A stretch of DNA of 64,000 bases from Gnetum montanum (GCA_015680685.1 MNCI01009529.1:142570-206569), one strand, 5' to 3'; shown: positions 45,288 to 57,011, counted from the stretch's first letter. Numbers and translations: made by a program. Notes: generated by a model not told the origin, from the sequence alone.

Positions 45288-48200
45288 ATGTCAAAGAGGA
45301 GAGCTTCCATTAGCAAGAATCCAACCTTAGAGGAAGCTAACACAGCTACAAGAGGGCTCTCTAACCTACCATAGCCTCTAATTAGTAAAGGATCATCTTC
45401 AATGACTCCTAGGTACACCACTCTTAGCCATTTCATAAGAAATTTCACTAAAATCCTAGCCATTTCTTTTTCTTGTGTAGGCTTGTGCGTTGAGTGGAAT
45501 TGAATTTTGTAAAATTCCTATATTAGATCTAGGCCATATTTATGAGGTTTTGGTGCTACTTTACTTTTTGGATTGGTCTATTTCAAATTATAAATTTTGT
45601 TCCAATCTTTTCTATAAATTTTTTGTAATTTTCTAGCAAAAAAGCAACTCCACTTTTTTGTTTTTTTGTGTTAAAATGGCTTTAAATTTTTATTTTTTAT
45701 GTTCATGGGTTTGTAATACATTTTTCAATGGTCAAAATAGGAGTTGAACCATTGGGTTCTAACTTACAGTAAATTTTTTTGTGAAATTTTCCATAAGCCA
45801 ATTCAAAAATCCATAAGCTTCAATTTTTACCATTTTTTCATGTCAATTTTCCAATTTTTAATGAAAAAATGGCTAAGAAGTTTTGGTTTTTTAAGTTTTT
45901 GGTTTTTAATTTACTATTTATCAATTCAAATGGTTGTAGAATCACTAAATTCTGATCTATGGTTGATTTTCTATGAATTTTTTCATAGGCCACTGTACAG
46001 TGAAATTTTTGGTTTTTATTGTTTTATCGTTGTGAAAATGGATAATGTTGATACTTATGAAAATTTTTCCAGCCAATTTCTGAGGTTCCTAGGGATTCTT
46101 AGAGGTGTTAGGGAGGGTTTAGTTCTAATTTCAATAATTTTTCAAATTTGATCATATTTTTTATCAGTGAGTTACTATAGCCATTTTCTATAGTTTTGTG
46201 AAAGTTTGCCAAATTTTGTTAAGGCTTTGGTTTGTTGTTTAAATTTTTCACAAGCTTGGAGCTACAATGTTGATGTTTAATTTTATTGATTTTTTATGTG
46301 TACACAAACCCTAGACTTAGTGATGAATCGTGGTTTTTCAGGTGCTGATATCGAACCCTTGTTAACTAGGTGCTGATATCGGAGCCCTGTTATCTAATGA
46401 GTCCTGATATTGGACCCCTATTATCGAACCCCCGATATCAGGGCTGCATTAACTAGGCCACATATATGGGGCCCCGTATATGCGGCCGCATCGACGTGGC
46501 CCCGTCGACACATCCACCCATGCATCAACGCGTCCCCGTTTACGTAAAGTCTATTTTTAGTTGTAAATAAGCATGCACCTGCCACACTTAGGCATCTTTC
46601 TAGTAGTTGTAGTGAAATCCTTGCAGTTTGTTTCCATAGGAGTTAGACTATTTTTCCAAGTGCATGCCTATAGTGTGATGCTTGTAATTGTACAACACCT
46701 TTATTCAAGTGTGACGTACTTGGACGTGCACATGACCAGAAATAAAGATCGAGATTACTTCATCATTACAACATTCACTTAGTTTTAATTGTTTAATTGT
46801 TATTTATTGTTTTCTTAGTTAATATTTCTTTACCATCATTTACTATTCTTGTTGTTAATGGCAGAATGAGTATGACTTAATCACAAGCATTTTNNNTGCG
46901 ATCAACGTGTAACTATCTAGATACCACAACTAGCCTATTCACGGAGTTCGATCGAATCATGTGTGAACACTCGTATTCGTATGGTTGAGTGTAGGGGTAC
47001 CTTGCCACTCATCACTTAGAAAAAAAATTAATTCTAGTTTGTCATTTTTATTCATGTGCAAACTGCCTTGTATAGTTGTAGTTTTGATTATTAAAACTAC
47101 AAACCTCCCTAGATGTATAGGTAGCATTGGTGTGGTTTTTAAAAAATGTGGCTATGTTCAAAGGTTTCTAAGGTTATTTATATGTTTTATTTTAGTTTTT
47201 AACAGTCAAATTTTTCTAAAATTTTTAACTAGCCCCCCTAGAGTTTTTACTACATCTAGTTTTACTGTTAACTAGGATTTCCAGTAAAACTTTTGCAAAA
47301 ATTCAAGTTGGGATCTTATGACTGCGTTATAGGTACAAGCTATTTTTTATGGCTCCAATGTTTCTACATAAAAATTTTTATTATCTTTTATGCATATTTC
47401 ACCATAAAACTACTATTGGTTGCTAGTAGGTTACTTGGTTCTATCGGGTTGTTATATGCAAATTGTTCATAATTTTGGTTACCATATTTTTTGTTCTAAG
47501 TGTTTAAAAATATGGATTTGGTTACTTGATTCAAATGAAAATGTTGAAAATGAGGTCACATTTATTTTTATTTTTTAATATTTTTTCATTTTCAAATATG
47601 GTTATTCATGGTTGCTATTGATGTTATTGTGTCATGCAAGGCTTTTTTGAAATCCATCTAGGTGGTCATTGAGCTTGTGGGGCTCCTCTACTACATCCAT
47701 ACCCTAGGGCCCAACACCCCACCTATAGACATGATCTTAGAGCATGGCCCCTTATTGTTTCAACCATGAAAAAAGGAGTTCTTGGCCTACTTGCTCTAGA
47801 ATTTCAGTGTGATGGTTTAGTCACACTTAGCTTCAGAGAGAACAGTTATTGTGGAAACCTTACTGTCCCACACTACACATAAGATGATCAAGTTCATTAT
47901 TGATGATCTTGATACCCATATTGAGGGTGAGTAATTTGATAGCATATACACCAGAGGAACATGTAATTTGTTTAAAATTTGAGATATGTTTGAATTTATC
48001 TAATACAATGCGAACAAGACACTGTTGGTTGGTCACCATGCCAGCACATTATTTCAGCAACCTCTTGGCACTATCTACCATTTGGAGGGGTGAGTGTAAA
48101 ATTAAGTTGTTTTTGGTTTTCTTTTACTTTCCTTATGCTATTTTGGCTTAATGGTTTTTTTTTTTGGATGACATGCTTTATAGGTACAAAGTGGATGATC

Positions 48201-49690
48201 ATGGGTTGATCAAAAGTAAGCAACTCTTGCCAGTAGCCCAAATAGCACTGGGGGTATTTACCAAAGGCCTAGTGGTGAGGCTCACTATAATGGAACAACT
48301 CAAGGATGACTTTGGTAGGTACACCACATGCTATACCAAAGCCTATCATAGGTGCTTGGCAAATGGAACAACCCATAGTTCGTGGGGAATCCTTGATTTC
48401 GATGTAGAGACACATATCCCCCTTAGTGTCCCCTTACTACATTCACCAAGCAACCAAAGTAAGAATTATTATTTTTTTATTATATTATATTTTATTTTAT
48501 ATGCTATGTCATTGTTTTCATGGCTACATATTTTTAGGTTATTTAGGATTTAATTATTTAAATGGTTTCATTCATATGGCTTTAAACTTGGCTTTAATTG
48601 CTTACACTTGTTATTTTTTGGTTTCATGTGATGTGCCTAAGCTTAATCTAATTGGCATTTTTTTGTGTTTTAGGGGCTACCTTCTCCTCTACCATAACCT
48701 TGGTCACTTCAGGATGCTCTGAGGAGACTCTTATCCTCATCTATGGTGAGGTGGATTCGACACAACAGTGATTGGCTAGTAAGGAACCTAGAAACATCCA
48801 AGCAAACATCACCAGTGCAAGTTTGCTTGATATTTTTATGGCTCTTAGCCCAACCATCCCTACCTTAAAGATGGGGAATGTCATCGACTCATTTAACAAA
48901 GGAGTTAATAAGTTCATCACTCACATTCATGGTGTGCTTATCACCTTGGTCATCAATGAATCCATCTTTAGTGACCTCTTAGCATCCCTCACGAGGGCTT
49001 GAAGGTTATTACCAAAGGAAAGATGTGGATCATCAAGAGAAAGTGTAAGAGTGGTTAAACACTCATAATGGTCATAAGGGGTTGTCTCTAGACCATTTTT
49101 AGGTTGTAAAGGCTAAAGAGGCATATCCCTTGTTTCATTCCTAGGCATTTCCTAAGTTACTGTCACAAGGAAAGATCTTGGACATTGAATAGGCATGAGC
49201 CATGAAGAAGGTTCTCACTAAGCATGCTTAATTGAACTAGACTATTCATTTGGTTTTTGGGCTATGTGGGAAGATCCTAAAACTTTGGAACAAGCTTATG
49301 ATGAAATGCCACACGCACTTTGCATTTTTCATAGCATATCTAAGAAGTTTTGTAGAGTTCTTGGTAATGTAGAAGGATGGACAATGGATATGCCAAGACT
49401 CATCCTAGCTTTCTAAGCCTTGGGTGAAACTCATTTATCCCACCATGTAGGCTCAAAACCCACCAAAGGATCTTGGGGAATCATTGTCTGCCACCACTAA
49501 GCATTTTAGTGGTGTACATTGTGCTTCCCTTGATAGCATGGGGATTGAGCTCCAAGTTGCCTAAGGAACTATTCAAAGGACCAAGTAGTTACACGCTGAA
49601 GCAAACAAAGTAGCTAGAGTGAAGTTCAAGAGGCCTATGGTTGATGAAGCAACATCAATTATTGAGCAACGCACAAAGAGAAGGCTTGTG
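45288..49690 (+). pseudogene. Antisense spliced gene, copy C (element 4), exons 1-4
   Basis: Exon 1 (45288-45412) starts MSKRRASISKNPTLEEA and ends AG|GTACAC at the same phase as copy A. Intron 1 is 2.2 kb and carries a solo LTR (46321-47014). Exon 2 is 47641-48089 (VIELVGLL; STLFQQPLGT). Exon 3 is 48184-48458 (KSKQLLPVAQIALGVFTKGL; CYTKAYHRC). Exon 4 starts at 48674 (LDIFMALSPTIP, NVIDSFNKGVNK, THIHGVL) and keeps the basic patch and VDE motif (KFKRPMVDEATS) near 49640. Exons 5-8, array A and gag-protease are not seen before family-2 sequence begins, so the gene is cut about 49,700. Stops in exons 1, 2 and 4. Function unknown. Confidence 0.75.
46316..47019 (+). mobile_element. Family-2 solo LTR with CTTAG target duplication
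   Basis: TGATGAATCG (46321) to CCACTCATCA (47014), flanked on both sides by CTTAG (46316-46320 and 47015-47019). No internal sequence remains, as expected after LTR-LTR recombination. Its 3' half matches LTRs at 50287 and 51088 (GTGATG/ACGTACTTGGAC, then ACCAGAAATAAAGATCGAGA). It lies in intron 1 of antisense gene copy C. The run NNN at 46894-46896 replaces about 300 bp present in the other LTRs. Confidence 0.92.
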
Positions 49691-50286
49691 GTTAAACTTT
49701 GGTTCGCTCTTAGTCATGGGGGTCTTGGTCCAATTTTTTTGATTTTCTCTTAACCCCTACACCTTGGGTAATTACCAATGTTATATCTCCAAAATCCACA
49801 TTAGCCATATCATAACTTAGCCAATGGACCTTACACTGAGGCAAGGTATCAACTGCATTGTGATTCATTTACCCTTGCTAATATAAGATTGTGTTGTGTG
49901 TGTAGATGGCAATCATACACTAATGGATTGGATCTAGAGGAAACACTTGGAATGGACTAGTGTTGGACCAGTTATGCAAGGAACAAGATTGATGGCATGC
50001 TTATGGATGGATGATGAAAGCGTAATCTTGGCATCAGCAACAATAGACTTCTTCTTTTCTCTCTCTCTCTTCTCTCTTCTCTCTTAGCTATCAAATAAGG
50101 CTAGATGTCAAATGTGTATAGTGTTCACTCTTGTTATCATGAACACTAATTTTTTCATGTATTGTAATGATGATCCATTCACATGTCACCCCATTCTCCA
50201 TTAGTAGCATTCAAGTCAATAATCCCATACCTTCCCAATATTTTGTAAGGAACTTGAGGATGAGTTTTCATTCAGTCATGGGGGTA
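49691..50286 (+). other. Boundary of element 4 and 3' flank of a family-2 element (element 7)
   Basis: No gene recognised. A CT-rich tract lies at 50045-50090. From about 50160 it matches 56700-56825 and, in reverse, 57012-57100 (shared AATCCCATACCTTCC and GAACTTGAGGATGA). It ends in the polypurine-like CATGGGGGTA just before the LTR. The exact junction with element 4 cannot be placed. Confidence 0.5.
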
Positions 50287-51087
50287 TGATGAGCTGCGAT
50301 ATTGCATCCACGATGTCACGTAGGCCCCTACAATATTGCGGACACGATATCGCGACCCACCATCATGTATATAAATAAGAGGTGTCTTTCCTTTGTTCAC
50401 TCATCTAAATCTAGACCCTTAGCCAAACTATACTAGTTTTACCATTCTAGAGTTAGAATAATTTTCATGTGCCCACAATAGGAGTCTTAAGGTGAACGGA
50501 TCTTTATTCAAGAAAATTGTACCTAAGCACACATTTGTGTACGAAAATAAAGACAAACTTTTTGATAAACCTTGCAGCATGTAGACTAAGCTAAATAGGA
50601 ATTAATTATTGTTGAATGTTTAAATTCTTTCTTAGTAATTAATCTCTCAACCCTTATCTCCTAGTAACGCAAAATGAGTATGACTTAATCATGAGCATTT
50701 AAGTGTGACTACTTGGTAACCTAGTAGCGTACTTAAGCCATGTGCTTAGTAATCCCAATGGTAGTCATGCGCAAAGTTCAAGATGTATACGGATGATTAA
50801 GGAATGGATGCTCATAGCACTTAGGCTAGTTTAGATTCTCTCTCACCCTTCTCTTAGCTTAGTTAATATTACCGTCCATTATACCTAGGAGTAGCATTAG
50901 CATAGGAACACATCATACACCTCACTTTGGACTAAACCATATGTGACAAAGCTAATACTAGTCCAGGTGAGAAGACAACAAATTACGACCTAAGAATAAC
51001 TGTCTAGATACAACAACTAGTTTGTCTGTGGAGTTCAACTAGATCGCACTTGAGATGCTCGTATACGTATGGTTGAGTGTAGGGGTA
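50287..51087 (+). mobile_element. Family-2 LTR (element 7), 801 bp, 3' tip missing
   Basis: Starts TGATGAGCTGCGATATTGC and runs to GTGTAGGGGTA, where the next LTR begins. The expected end TCTCACCACTCATCA is absent here. It is preceded by the polypurine-like tract, so it was the 3' LTR of a + element. TATA box at 50370-50377. Confidence 0.82.
50370..50377 (+). promoter_or_regulatory. TATA box of LTR at 50287
   Basis: TATAAATA in GTATATAAATAAGAGG. Confidence 0.6.
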
Positions 51088-51930
51088 TGATGAGACATGA
51101 TATCGCATGGGCCGCGATATCGTATACGTGATATCGCATTTGCCGCGATATCGCATGGGCTATGATATCATTTACGTGATATCGCAGCGCACCGCCAATT
51201 CTATAAATAAGAAGCAGCTCTCCCTTATTTCACAATTTATAGAGTAGATTGTAGCTAAACTCTAGTAGTTTGATCCCTCCAAAGATATAATACTTTCCAG
51301 TGTCTGCCCGCAGCGTGGTGAATGTAATTGTACATCATTCTTTATTCGAGTGTGATGTACTTGGACACGCACATGACCAGAAATAAAGATCGAGATGACT
51401 TCATCATTGCAGCATTCACTTTTTTATTTATTTATTTAATTTTTATTTACTACTTTCATAGTTAATCTTTCTTATCCTTAAACTCATGTTAGAATGCGGA
51501 ATGAATACGACTTGATTACGAGCATTTAAGTGTGACTACTTGATAACCCAGTAGCATACCTAGGATTTGCGCTTGGTAACCTCAGCGGTAGTTGTGCACA
51601 AAGTCCAAGATGTGTACGGATAATCAAGGAATGGCTGCTCATCACACTTAGGCTAGATTAGATTTTCTTACCCTTTCCTCCTAGCTTAGTTAATATTACT
51701 TTCCATTGCCTTCAGGAGTAGCATTAGATTAGAAACACATCATACACCTCACTCTGGACTAAACCATACTTGACAAAGATAATACTAGTCCAGGAGGGAA
51801 GACAACAAACTGTGACCTAAGGTTAATGATCTAGGTGCCACAACTAGTCTGTCTGTGAAGTTCGACCAGATTGTGTGTGAAAACGCTCGTATTCGTATGG
51901 TTGAGTGTAGGGGTATCTCACCACTCATCA
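51088..51930 (+). mobile_element. 5' LTR of element 6 (family 2, Athila-like), 843 bp
   Basis: TGATGAG...CTCATCA with perfect 7-bp terminal inverted repeats. The U3 (51088-51190) is built of GATATCGCATGGGC-type words. A TATA box lies at 51202-51209. It is followed directly by a primer site and gag, so it is a 5' LTR. Confidence 0.88.
51202..51209 (+). promoter_or_regulatory. TATA box of element 6 LTR
   Basis: TATAAATA in TTCTATAAATAAGAAG, just after the palindromic U3 words. Confidence 0.65.
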
Positions 51931-51931
51931 T

Positions 51932-51949
51932 AGGCGTCGTTGCTAAGGA
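51932..51949 (+). other. Primer binding site, element 6
   Basis: AGGCGTCGTTGCTAAGGA differs from TGGCGCCGTTGCCGGGGA, a site commonly seen in Athila/Tat elements and linked to tRNA-Asp, mainly by C-to-T and G-to-A changes. Confidence 0.6.
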
Positions 51950-52071
51950 CAATGCTAGTTATCTAGATTAGTTATATCATAAAAGGTCGCTGTATAGGAC
52001 TTAACGATATATCTTTTAGAAAAAAAATAATTATTAAAAGTCACACATAATTCACACACAAGTTTACAACA

Positions 52072-54057
52072 ATGCCTCTTCTACAAGATTATAACAATGC
52101 CACACTTAGTGAGGAAGTTCATTGGAGAACCAATGAACTATATGACAATGAAGATTGGAGTACACAACCTGAAGTAGGGGTTTCTTATAAACATAAATGA
52201 ATACAACGTCATCCCAACACATGAAAGCATAACTTACCCAATGACGATGAACCCGTACTAGCCACTACAAGATTAATGCAAATACAAGAGGTTGTTTGAA
52301 TCTCACGTAGGCATCATAAAGATAGTCGTCTACCCAGGCTCGATTTAAACAACTTTCCTACTTTTTCAGGAGGCTATGACTTAGATCTGCATCAACATTT
52401 ACAAGCCTTCTACGATGCCTGCACATGGAACAACATTGATAATGGATGGCAAAAACTTGATCTCTTCCCTATGATACTCGTTGACCAAGTAAAAGTATGG
52501 TATAGATCATTAAAACCAAATTCAATATGATGTTGGTCAACAATGGTAGAAGTATTTAACAAGAAATATCAAACCTACATAGGAGTGTCAATCTTGAGGA
52601 AACAAATCCAAGGATGGAAACAAGCAAAACATGAACCCTTGGGCATGGCCTTAGAAAGATATTATTCACTGTTAAACAATTGTCCAAGCCATGGGTTTTC
52701 CGAGGAAAGGCTAATGTACCATATCATTGATGGGCTAAGTAATGAAACAAGATAGACCTTAGGGATGTATGCCCAAGGTCAATTATATGAACTACAAACC
52801 CATCAAGTCCAAGAGCTTATTAAACAGGTAGCAAAGGAAGAAGGAGAATTGGCTAGATGGGAGACTGTTTAAAAACATCAACGGGACTAAAATCTCAACT
52901 TAACAAAGGTCCATGATCATACAAAGGAGAAATCAATTAATATCAAGGTGGAAACATCATCTTTGCCAATACAACAATCGTTAGAAGAATCTGAGGCAAA
53001 GATCAATAAGATGTTGGAATGGATGTATCAAAAGTGTGGAGAATTTATCAACATTATTGGAGATAGAGTTTTGACAACCCAAGAAGTAGGACAAAACATT
53101 AGACAATCGGGAAGAAGGGATAAGGAAAATAAGCACTAAACTGCCAATCATATGTATGAATGCAACATATGCCTGTACGATCACCCTAAGGGCCAATGCC
53201 CAATATTGTTACATCTACATGAGCATTGGGGAAACACATTACATCCAGAGTTCATACAGAGGTACTGTGTTCGATCACAGTGGCAACAATCCTAGTCATG
53301 GGGGAGACCACCATTAGACTGGAGGCACCCTTCGTATCATCCGAACCCAAATGCTTATCTTGTTCAACATCCTATTTCTCCAACTGAACCAACGTACTTT
53401 ATCTCACTACAGTACCATTCTCCTTAATACTATAAGCCCATACCTTCAACACAACCACCACCTTGTGCACCTTATATTCCTCCTAACTTTCAACATTCTC
53501 ATTCTTTCCCTCCTTCCACAGTGCCACCAACTGTTCCTAAGGTGTCTGCACCACCACAACAACCAACGAACATTACTTGTGCTAATGCTGCCAACAATAT
53601 TGAGAGGCCTCCTCAACATCCAAAGTTCCCCTTCGTCAAACATGGTCATAAGAAGGGATAACACAATTCTGAGGCCACTGCATCTTCCAACTTAGCACAA
53701 GTCTCACACTATGGTGCATCCTTATCTTCGAACCCAACACCTCATGTAACTTCATCAGGGCCACCAACTCACACTCCAACAACCATACGATCCAATGAAC
53801 ACAACCATGGGAGGCATCATCCTAGTCCTTGCATACCATCTAACAGTCCTAAATATCATAGTTGATCAACTCATTATCCAGGAACTACATGATAAAAATT
53901 GTCCCAATATGCTCATTATAATCAAGTGTGTGAACCCCAATGGGGTAAGTATGGCCAAACCCCAATACTTTCAACATGCAAGGATCCTCATCTTCCATTT
54001 ATTAATCCTTACCATCCTCAACCGTTTAGCTATGGGGGATACCCCCCCATTCTAATA
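52072..54057 (+). pseudogene. gag of element 6 (Athila-like, broken)
   Basis: Starts MPLLQDYNNATLSEEVHW about 140 bp after the LTR. Retrotransposon gag core: NNFPTFSGGYDLDLHQHL near 52345, WQKLDLFPMILVDQVKVWY near 52450, FNKKYQTYIG near 52555, LGMALERYYSLLNNCPSHGF near 52640, IDGLSNETR near 52730, all typical of Athila-type gag. A compact zinc knuckle CNICLYDHPKGQC lies near 53165. A long Pro-rich tail (PPPCAPYIPP; YGGYPP) runs to about 54055. Stops near 52198, 52298, 52530, 52755 and 52870 and at least one frameshift disable it. No protease, RT or integrase follows. Confidence 0.85.
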
Positions 54058-55923
54058 ACAAGCAGGATTAATAAATATTTTTCAGTTTTCTTTCATTTTT
54101 CAATTTTTGTTTTTCAGTTTTTCATTTTTCAAATTTTTGTTTTATCTTTTTATCTTTTCGTGTTTTTGTCTTTTTACGTTTTTGTAAGTAATCTCATCTA
54201 TGAATAAAATGCTCATGTGGATCATTGGCTGACGTGTGTTCTATGTTATTAGGTCTCGAGCAATCAATTATTTGGAACAGTGAGCCCATTACACCCACTC
54301 ATCCACTCTACAAATAAGAGGTCCTATTCGAGGGTACAGTGATATTCTTTACATTTTTAAAACTTAAAATTAATATTGTGTTCATTATACCTAGATGAAG
54401 AAGGATGGACCAAGAGCAAATGATTAGGATGTGACATCAAGGGGACTTGTGGATTCTCTTTGGTGACATCTATGGAAGTTATCATGCAACATAGTTGTAC
54501 TAAGATCCTTGTAGATCTAATGAAAAATGGGATTAAGAGTAATCAAAAGGGCACTCAAAAATCAAATGTTGTTCTAGGGGGTTCCACTGGAAAGACATGC
54601 ACCCATGCCTGAAGGTTGGTGGTTTCTCTAGATTCAGTATTCAAAAAGAGAGAAGAAACCGAAAAGAAAAGAAAACAAAAGTTCCACAATACAAAAATCA
54701 CTCCTCCCTTGAACTAAACGCCAAGTGATCGTATGCCTTGTTGTTATGGTATTTTCATAGTCATTCATTATGGGATGAAAAAATGCGATGTCGCTGATTA
54801 GAGGAATGGACTTGGTCCTGATCTTGGAACAATAGGTTAATGACATATTAATCATGCTTTACACATAGGATTCACTGTGCTCTGGGTCAGTTACCTCATA
54901 TCCCAATCTCTACAAGCCCCTTTTATAGTTCGTCTCATCTCATTGTTCATGTAATTGTGGCTTGTGTCCCGTGTAGCATAGAATTTTCATCTCATTTCGA
55001 TGATAATTACATGTGTGTGTTTTGTGGAGTTAGTGCAGATTACATTTAACCCTTCTAGTGCCCACAGACACTTTAAGTGTGATTACACAAGGGCATTATA
55101 GGTTGAAACCTGCTCTGGGAGGACCCACTTGTGTAATTTTTTGTGATCTTCATTTATGACACAGCTCACACACACCATTTCTTACCCTTAGCATATTGCC
55201 AACAATTTTCTTTCCCTTATTACTATCACATAGCCTTTTTCTTCCATCCGAGGTCCTTACTAATAAATTTCGCCCCATCATAATTTTCGTGCCTTCAGAA
55301 CCAGTTGAATTACCCTAGAATCCTATAACAATCATCTAGATGTCCTTAGCTTACATTGTTTAATTTCAAAAGAAATATTAAAAATTTGGTACATTCTCTA
55401 AGTGCCCTAACTTTGATGAAAATATATATTCATGACCCCCCCTGTGCTAATCACCATCTTTTGAAACTGTTCAAACAAGGGAAGTTTTTCAAATTCATCT
55501 CTACAACTCGTGATTGTGCATCCCGTGCTTTCATATCCATAACTTGCTTGCTGGTTCTCCGATTTTCATTCCGTTTGAACCTACTTGACCCCGAAGTGTT
55601 TAGCTTAGTTGTGGGGGAGGGGCACATGTCAAATACCGCATAAATTTTTTGAAATTCATCATTTCTCAAAGGACATATTTAATGGTAATTAGTTATAATA
55701 TTAAGAATAAAATGTGTCAAAAATGATTTCATCCCCTTAGCTATACCAAAAAATTAAATTTGGAAACCACCTAAGCAAAGAGGACTCAACCTTATAATCT
55801 TTCAGGGACATGTTCTTCCAATAATTATCACACAGAAATAAAGTAAATCTATTAAGGCAAGCAGTAAGGTATAACCTAACTTTGGTAACAACCTTACTAA
55901 CGATTGGTCCTGTGTGATTGCAG
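54058..55923 (+). other. Non-coding spacer of element 6 where pol would be expected
   Basis: T-rich stretch at 54070-54200, then about 1.7 kb without recognisable pol motifs on either strand. Short frames are shadows. It ends GATTGCAG just before the ATG of the next ORF, which resembles a splice acceptor. Confidence 0.6.
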
Positions 55924-56655
55924 ATGGCCCCGAAACGCAAATAACAGGAAGGTCCTACTCAAGGTGTGATCAAACAACCTAGGAGAGGTGAAGGACAAGT
56001 TCCTACCGAACAACATGCAGAGCAGGAGGAACAATCATTTATCATCCATCAAGAATACCTTGCTACTATACAATCAAGGCAAGCAAAAGGAGGAGCTACT
56101 GCAGCATTTGAACAGGGACGATCTCTCATGCTGACCTAGGATTGTGTTCAGACCATCCATGAAAGGTCCATATTCACTATAGTGATCATGGAATTAAACT
56201 TTGGACCTTTTGCAAAATTTGCTCTAGATGCCGTTAGGGATCACCTCAAAGGATCCCCATTATGGCCTACCCTCTCTGAAAGCGATCCCTGGTACTTAGG
56301 GGAAATCTACCAATTTTGGCACAATAAAGAAGAAGGAACCATGGTTAACAATTTTGGTGTGACTGTTGACTTCTCTATTCAAGCCATTTTGGAAGTATTA
56401 AACCTTCCAAATACAAGGCCAAAAGTTGACTTAATAAACTGTTGATAGAGAATAAAAGGGTGGCGAAAGAAAAATAGAAGGCTGACTGGGATGCCTCTAT
56501 GGCACAAGCACAAACTTACGTGCATGCCAAGGCACTCAAGGCCTTACAAAAGGAGAAACTCCAGGACATACTTTGACGCCATCAAATTCTAAGACCTAGA
56601 GCACAAGAAAAGGGAAAGACACTAATGGAGGAGCCACCGCTACCAGGAACTACAT
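55924..56655 (+). pseudogene. Extra ORF in env position, element 6 (FGPF-type, broken)
   Basis: Starts MAPKRK, a basic start that could act as a nuclear signal (inference), then stops at codon 7 and reopens. The conserved block near 56190-56440 (MELNFGPFAKFALDAV, GSPLWPTLSESDPWYLGEIY, FWHNKEE, VDFSIQAILEVL) matches the minus-strand ORF of element 8 (59800-59560) residue by residue. Some Athila-group elements carry extra or env-like ORFs between integrase and the 3' LTR, and this sits in that position. I see no signal peptide or membrane span. A putative plant transposon-protein domain is one family to test. Function unknown. Confidence 0.65.
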
Positions 56656-56825
56656 GAGTTCCACCATTTTGTAATCATAGGATTTTCTTCTGTGTTGTGT
56701 CTTTATTTTTTTTTCATCCCACACTGCGGCATCATCCCATTTCTTTTTCCATCCAATAATCCCATACCTATCCACTATGTAATCACTGAAACTCAAGGAC
56801 GAGTTTTTATTCAGTCATTGGGGTA
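56656..56825 (+). other. 3' UTR and polypurine tract of element 6
   Basis: Matches 50160-50286 in blocks. Ends TTCAGTCATTGGGGTA before the LTR. Confidence 0.7.
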
Positions 56826-56914
56826 TGATGAGACACGATATCGCATCTGCCACAATATCGCATGGGTCACGATATCACGTATGCGATATCACGTACGCAA
56901 TATCACATCATGTA
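56826..56914 (+). mobile_element. Truncated 3' LTR of element 6
   Basis: Only the first 89 bp: TGATGAGACACGATATCGC to CATCATGTA. It carries five GATATCGC/GATATCAC-type words. It ends where a minus-strand LTR begins. Confidence 0.8.
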
Positions 56915-57011
56915 GCTAGTAGGCACATATTTATAGGTGATAGATAAATACTATGTCGATGGGGACATCAATGAGGCCTAGTCGATGTAACCAACTAACA
57001 ATCACTCATCA
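56915..57011 (-). mobile_element. Truncated 3' LTR of element 8
   Basis: The minus strand starts TGATGAGTGATTGTTAG at 57011, preceded by the polypurine-like GTCATGGGGGTA (57012-57023). It carries TATAAATA (56928-56935) and stops just past it. Its U3 words (CGACTAGGCC, CATCGACATAG) differ from those of element 6. Confidence 0.75.

Noticed and set aside
45744-46151. 135-codon Phe/Ile-rich frame
   Set aside because: AT-rich intron 1 of antisense gene copy C. Not conserved in copies A or B.
54058-54207. Phe-rich C-terminal extension of gag
   Set aside because: Poly-T tract after the Pro-rich gag tail, translating to Phe runs. Similarity to gag stops near 54057.
55924-56655. Retroviral-type envelope gene
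   Set aside because: Position fits, but no signal peptide, transmembrane span or cleavage site is visible, so it is called only an extra ORF.
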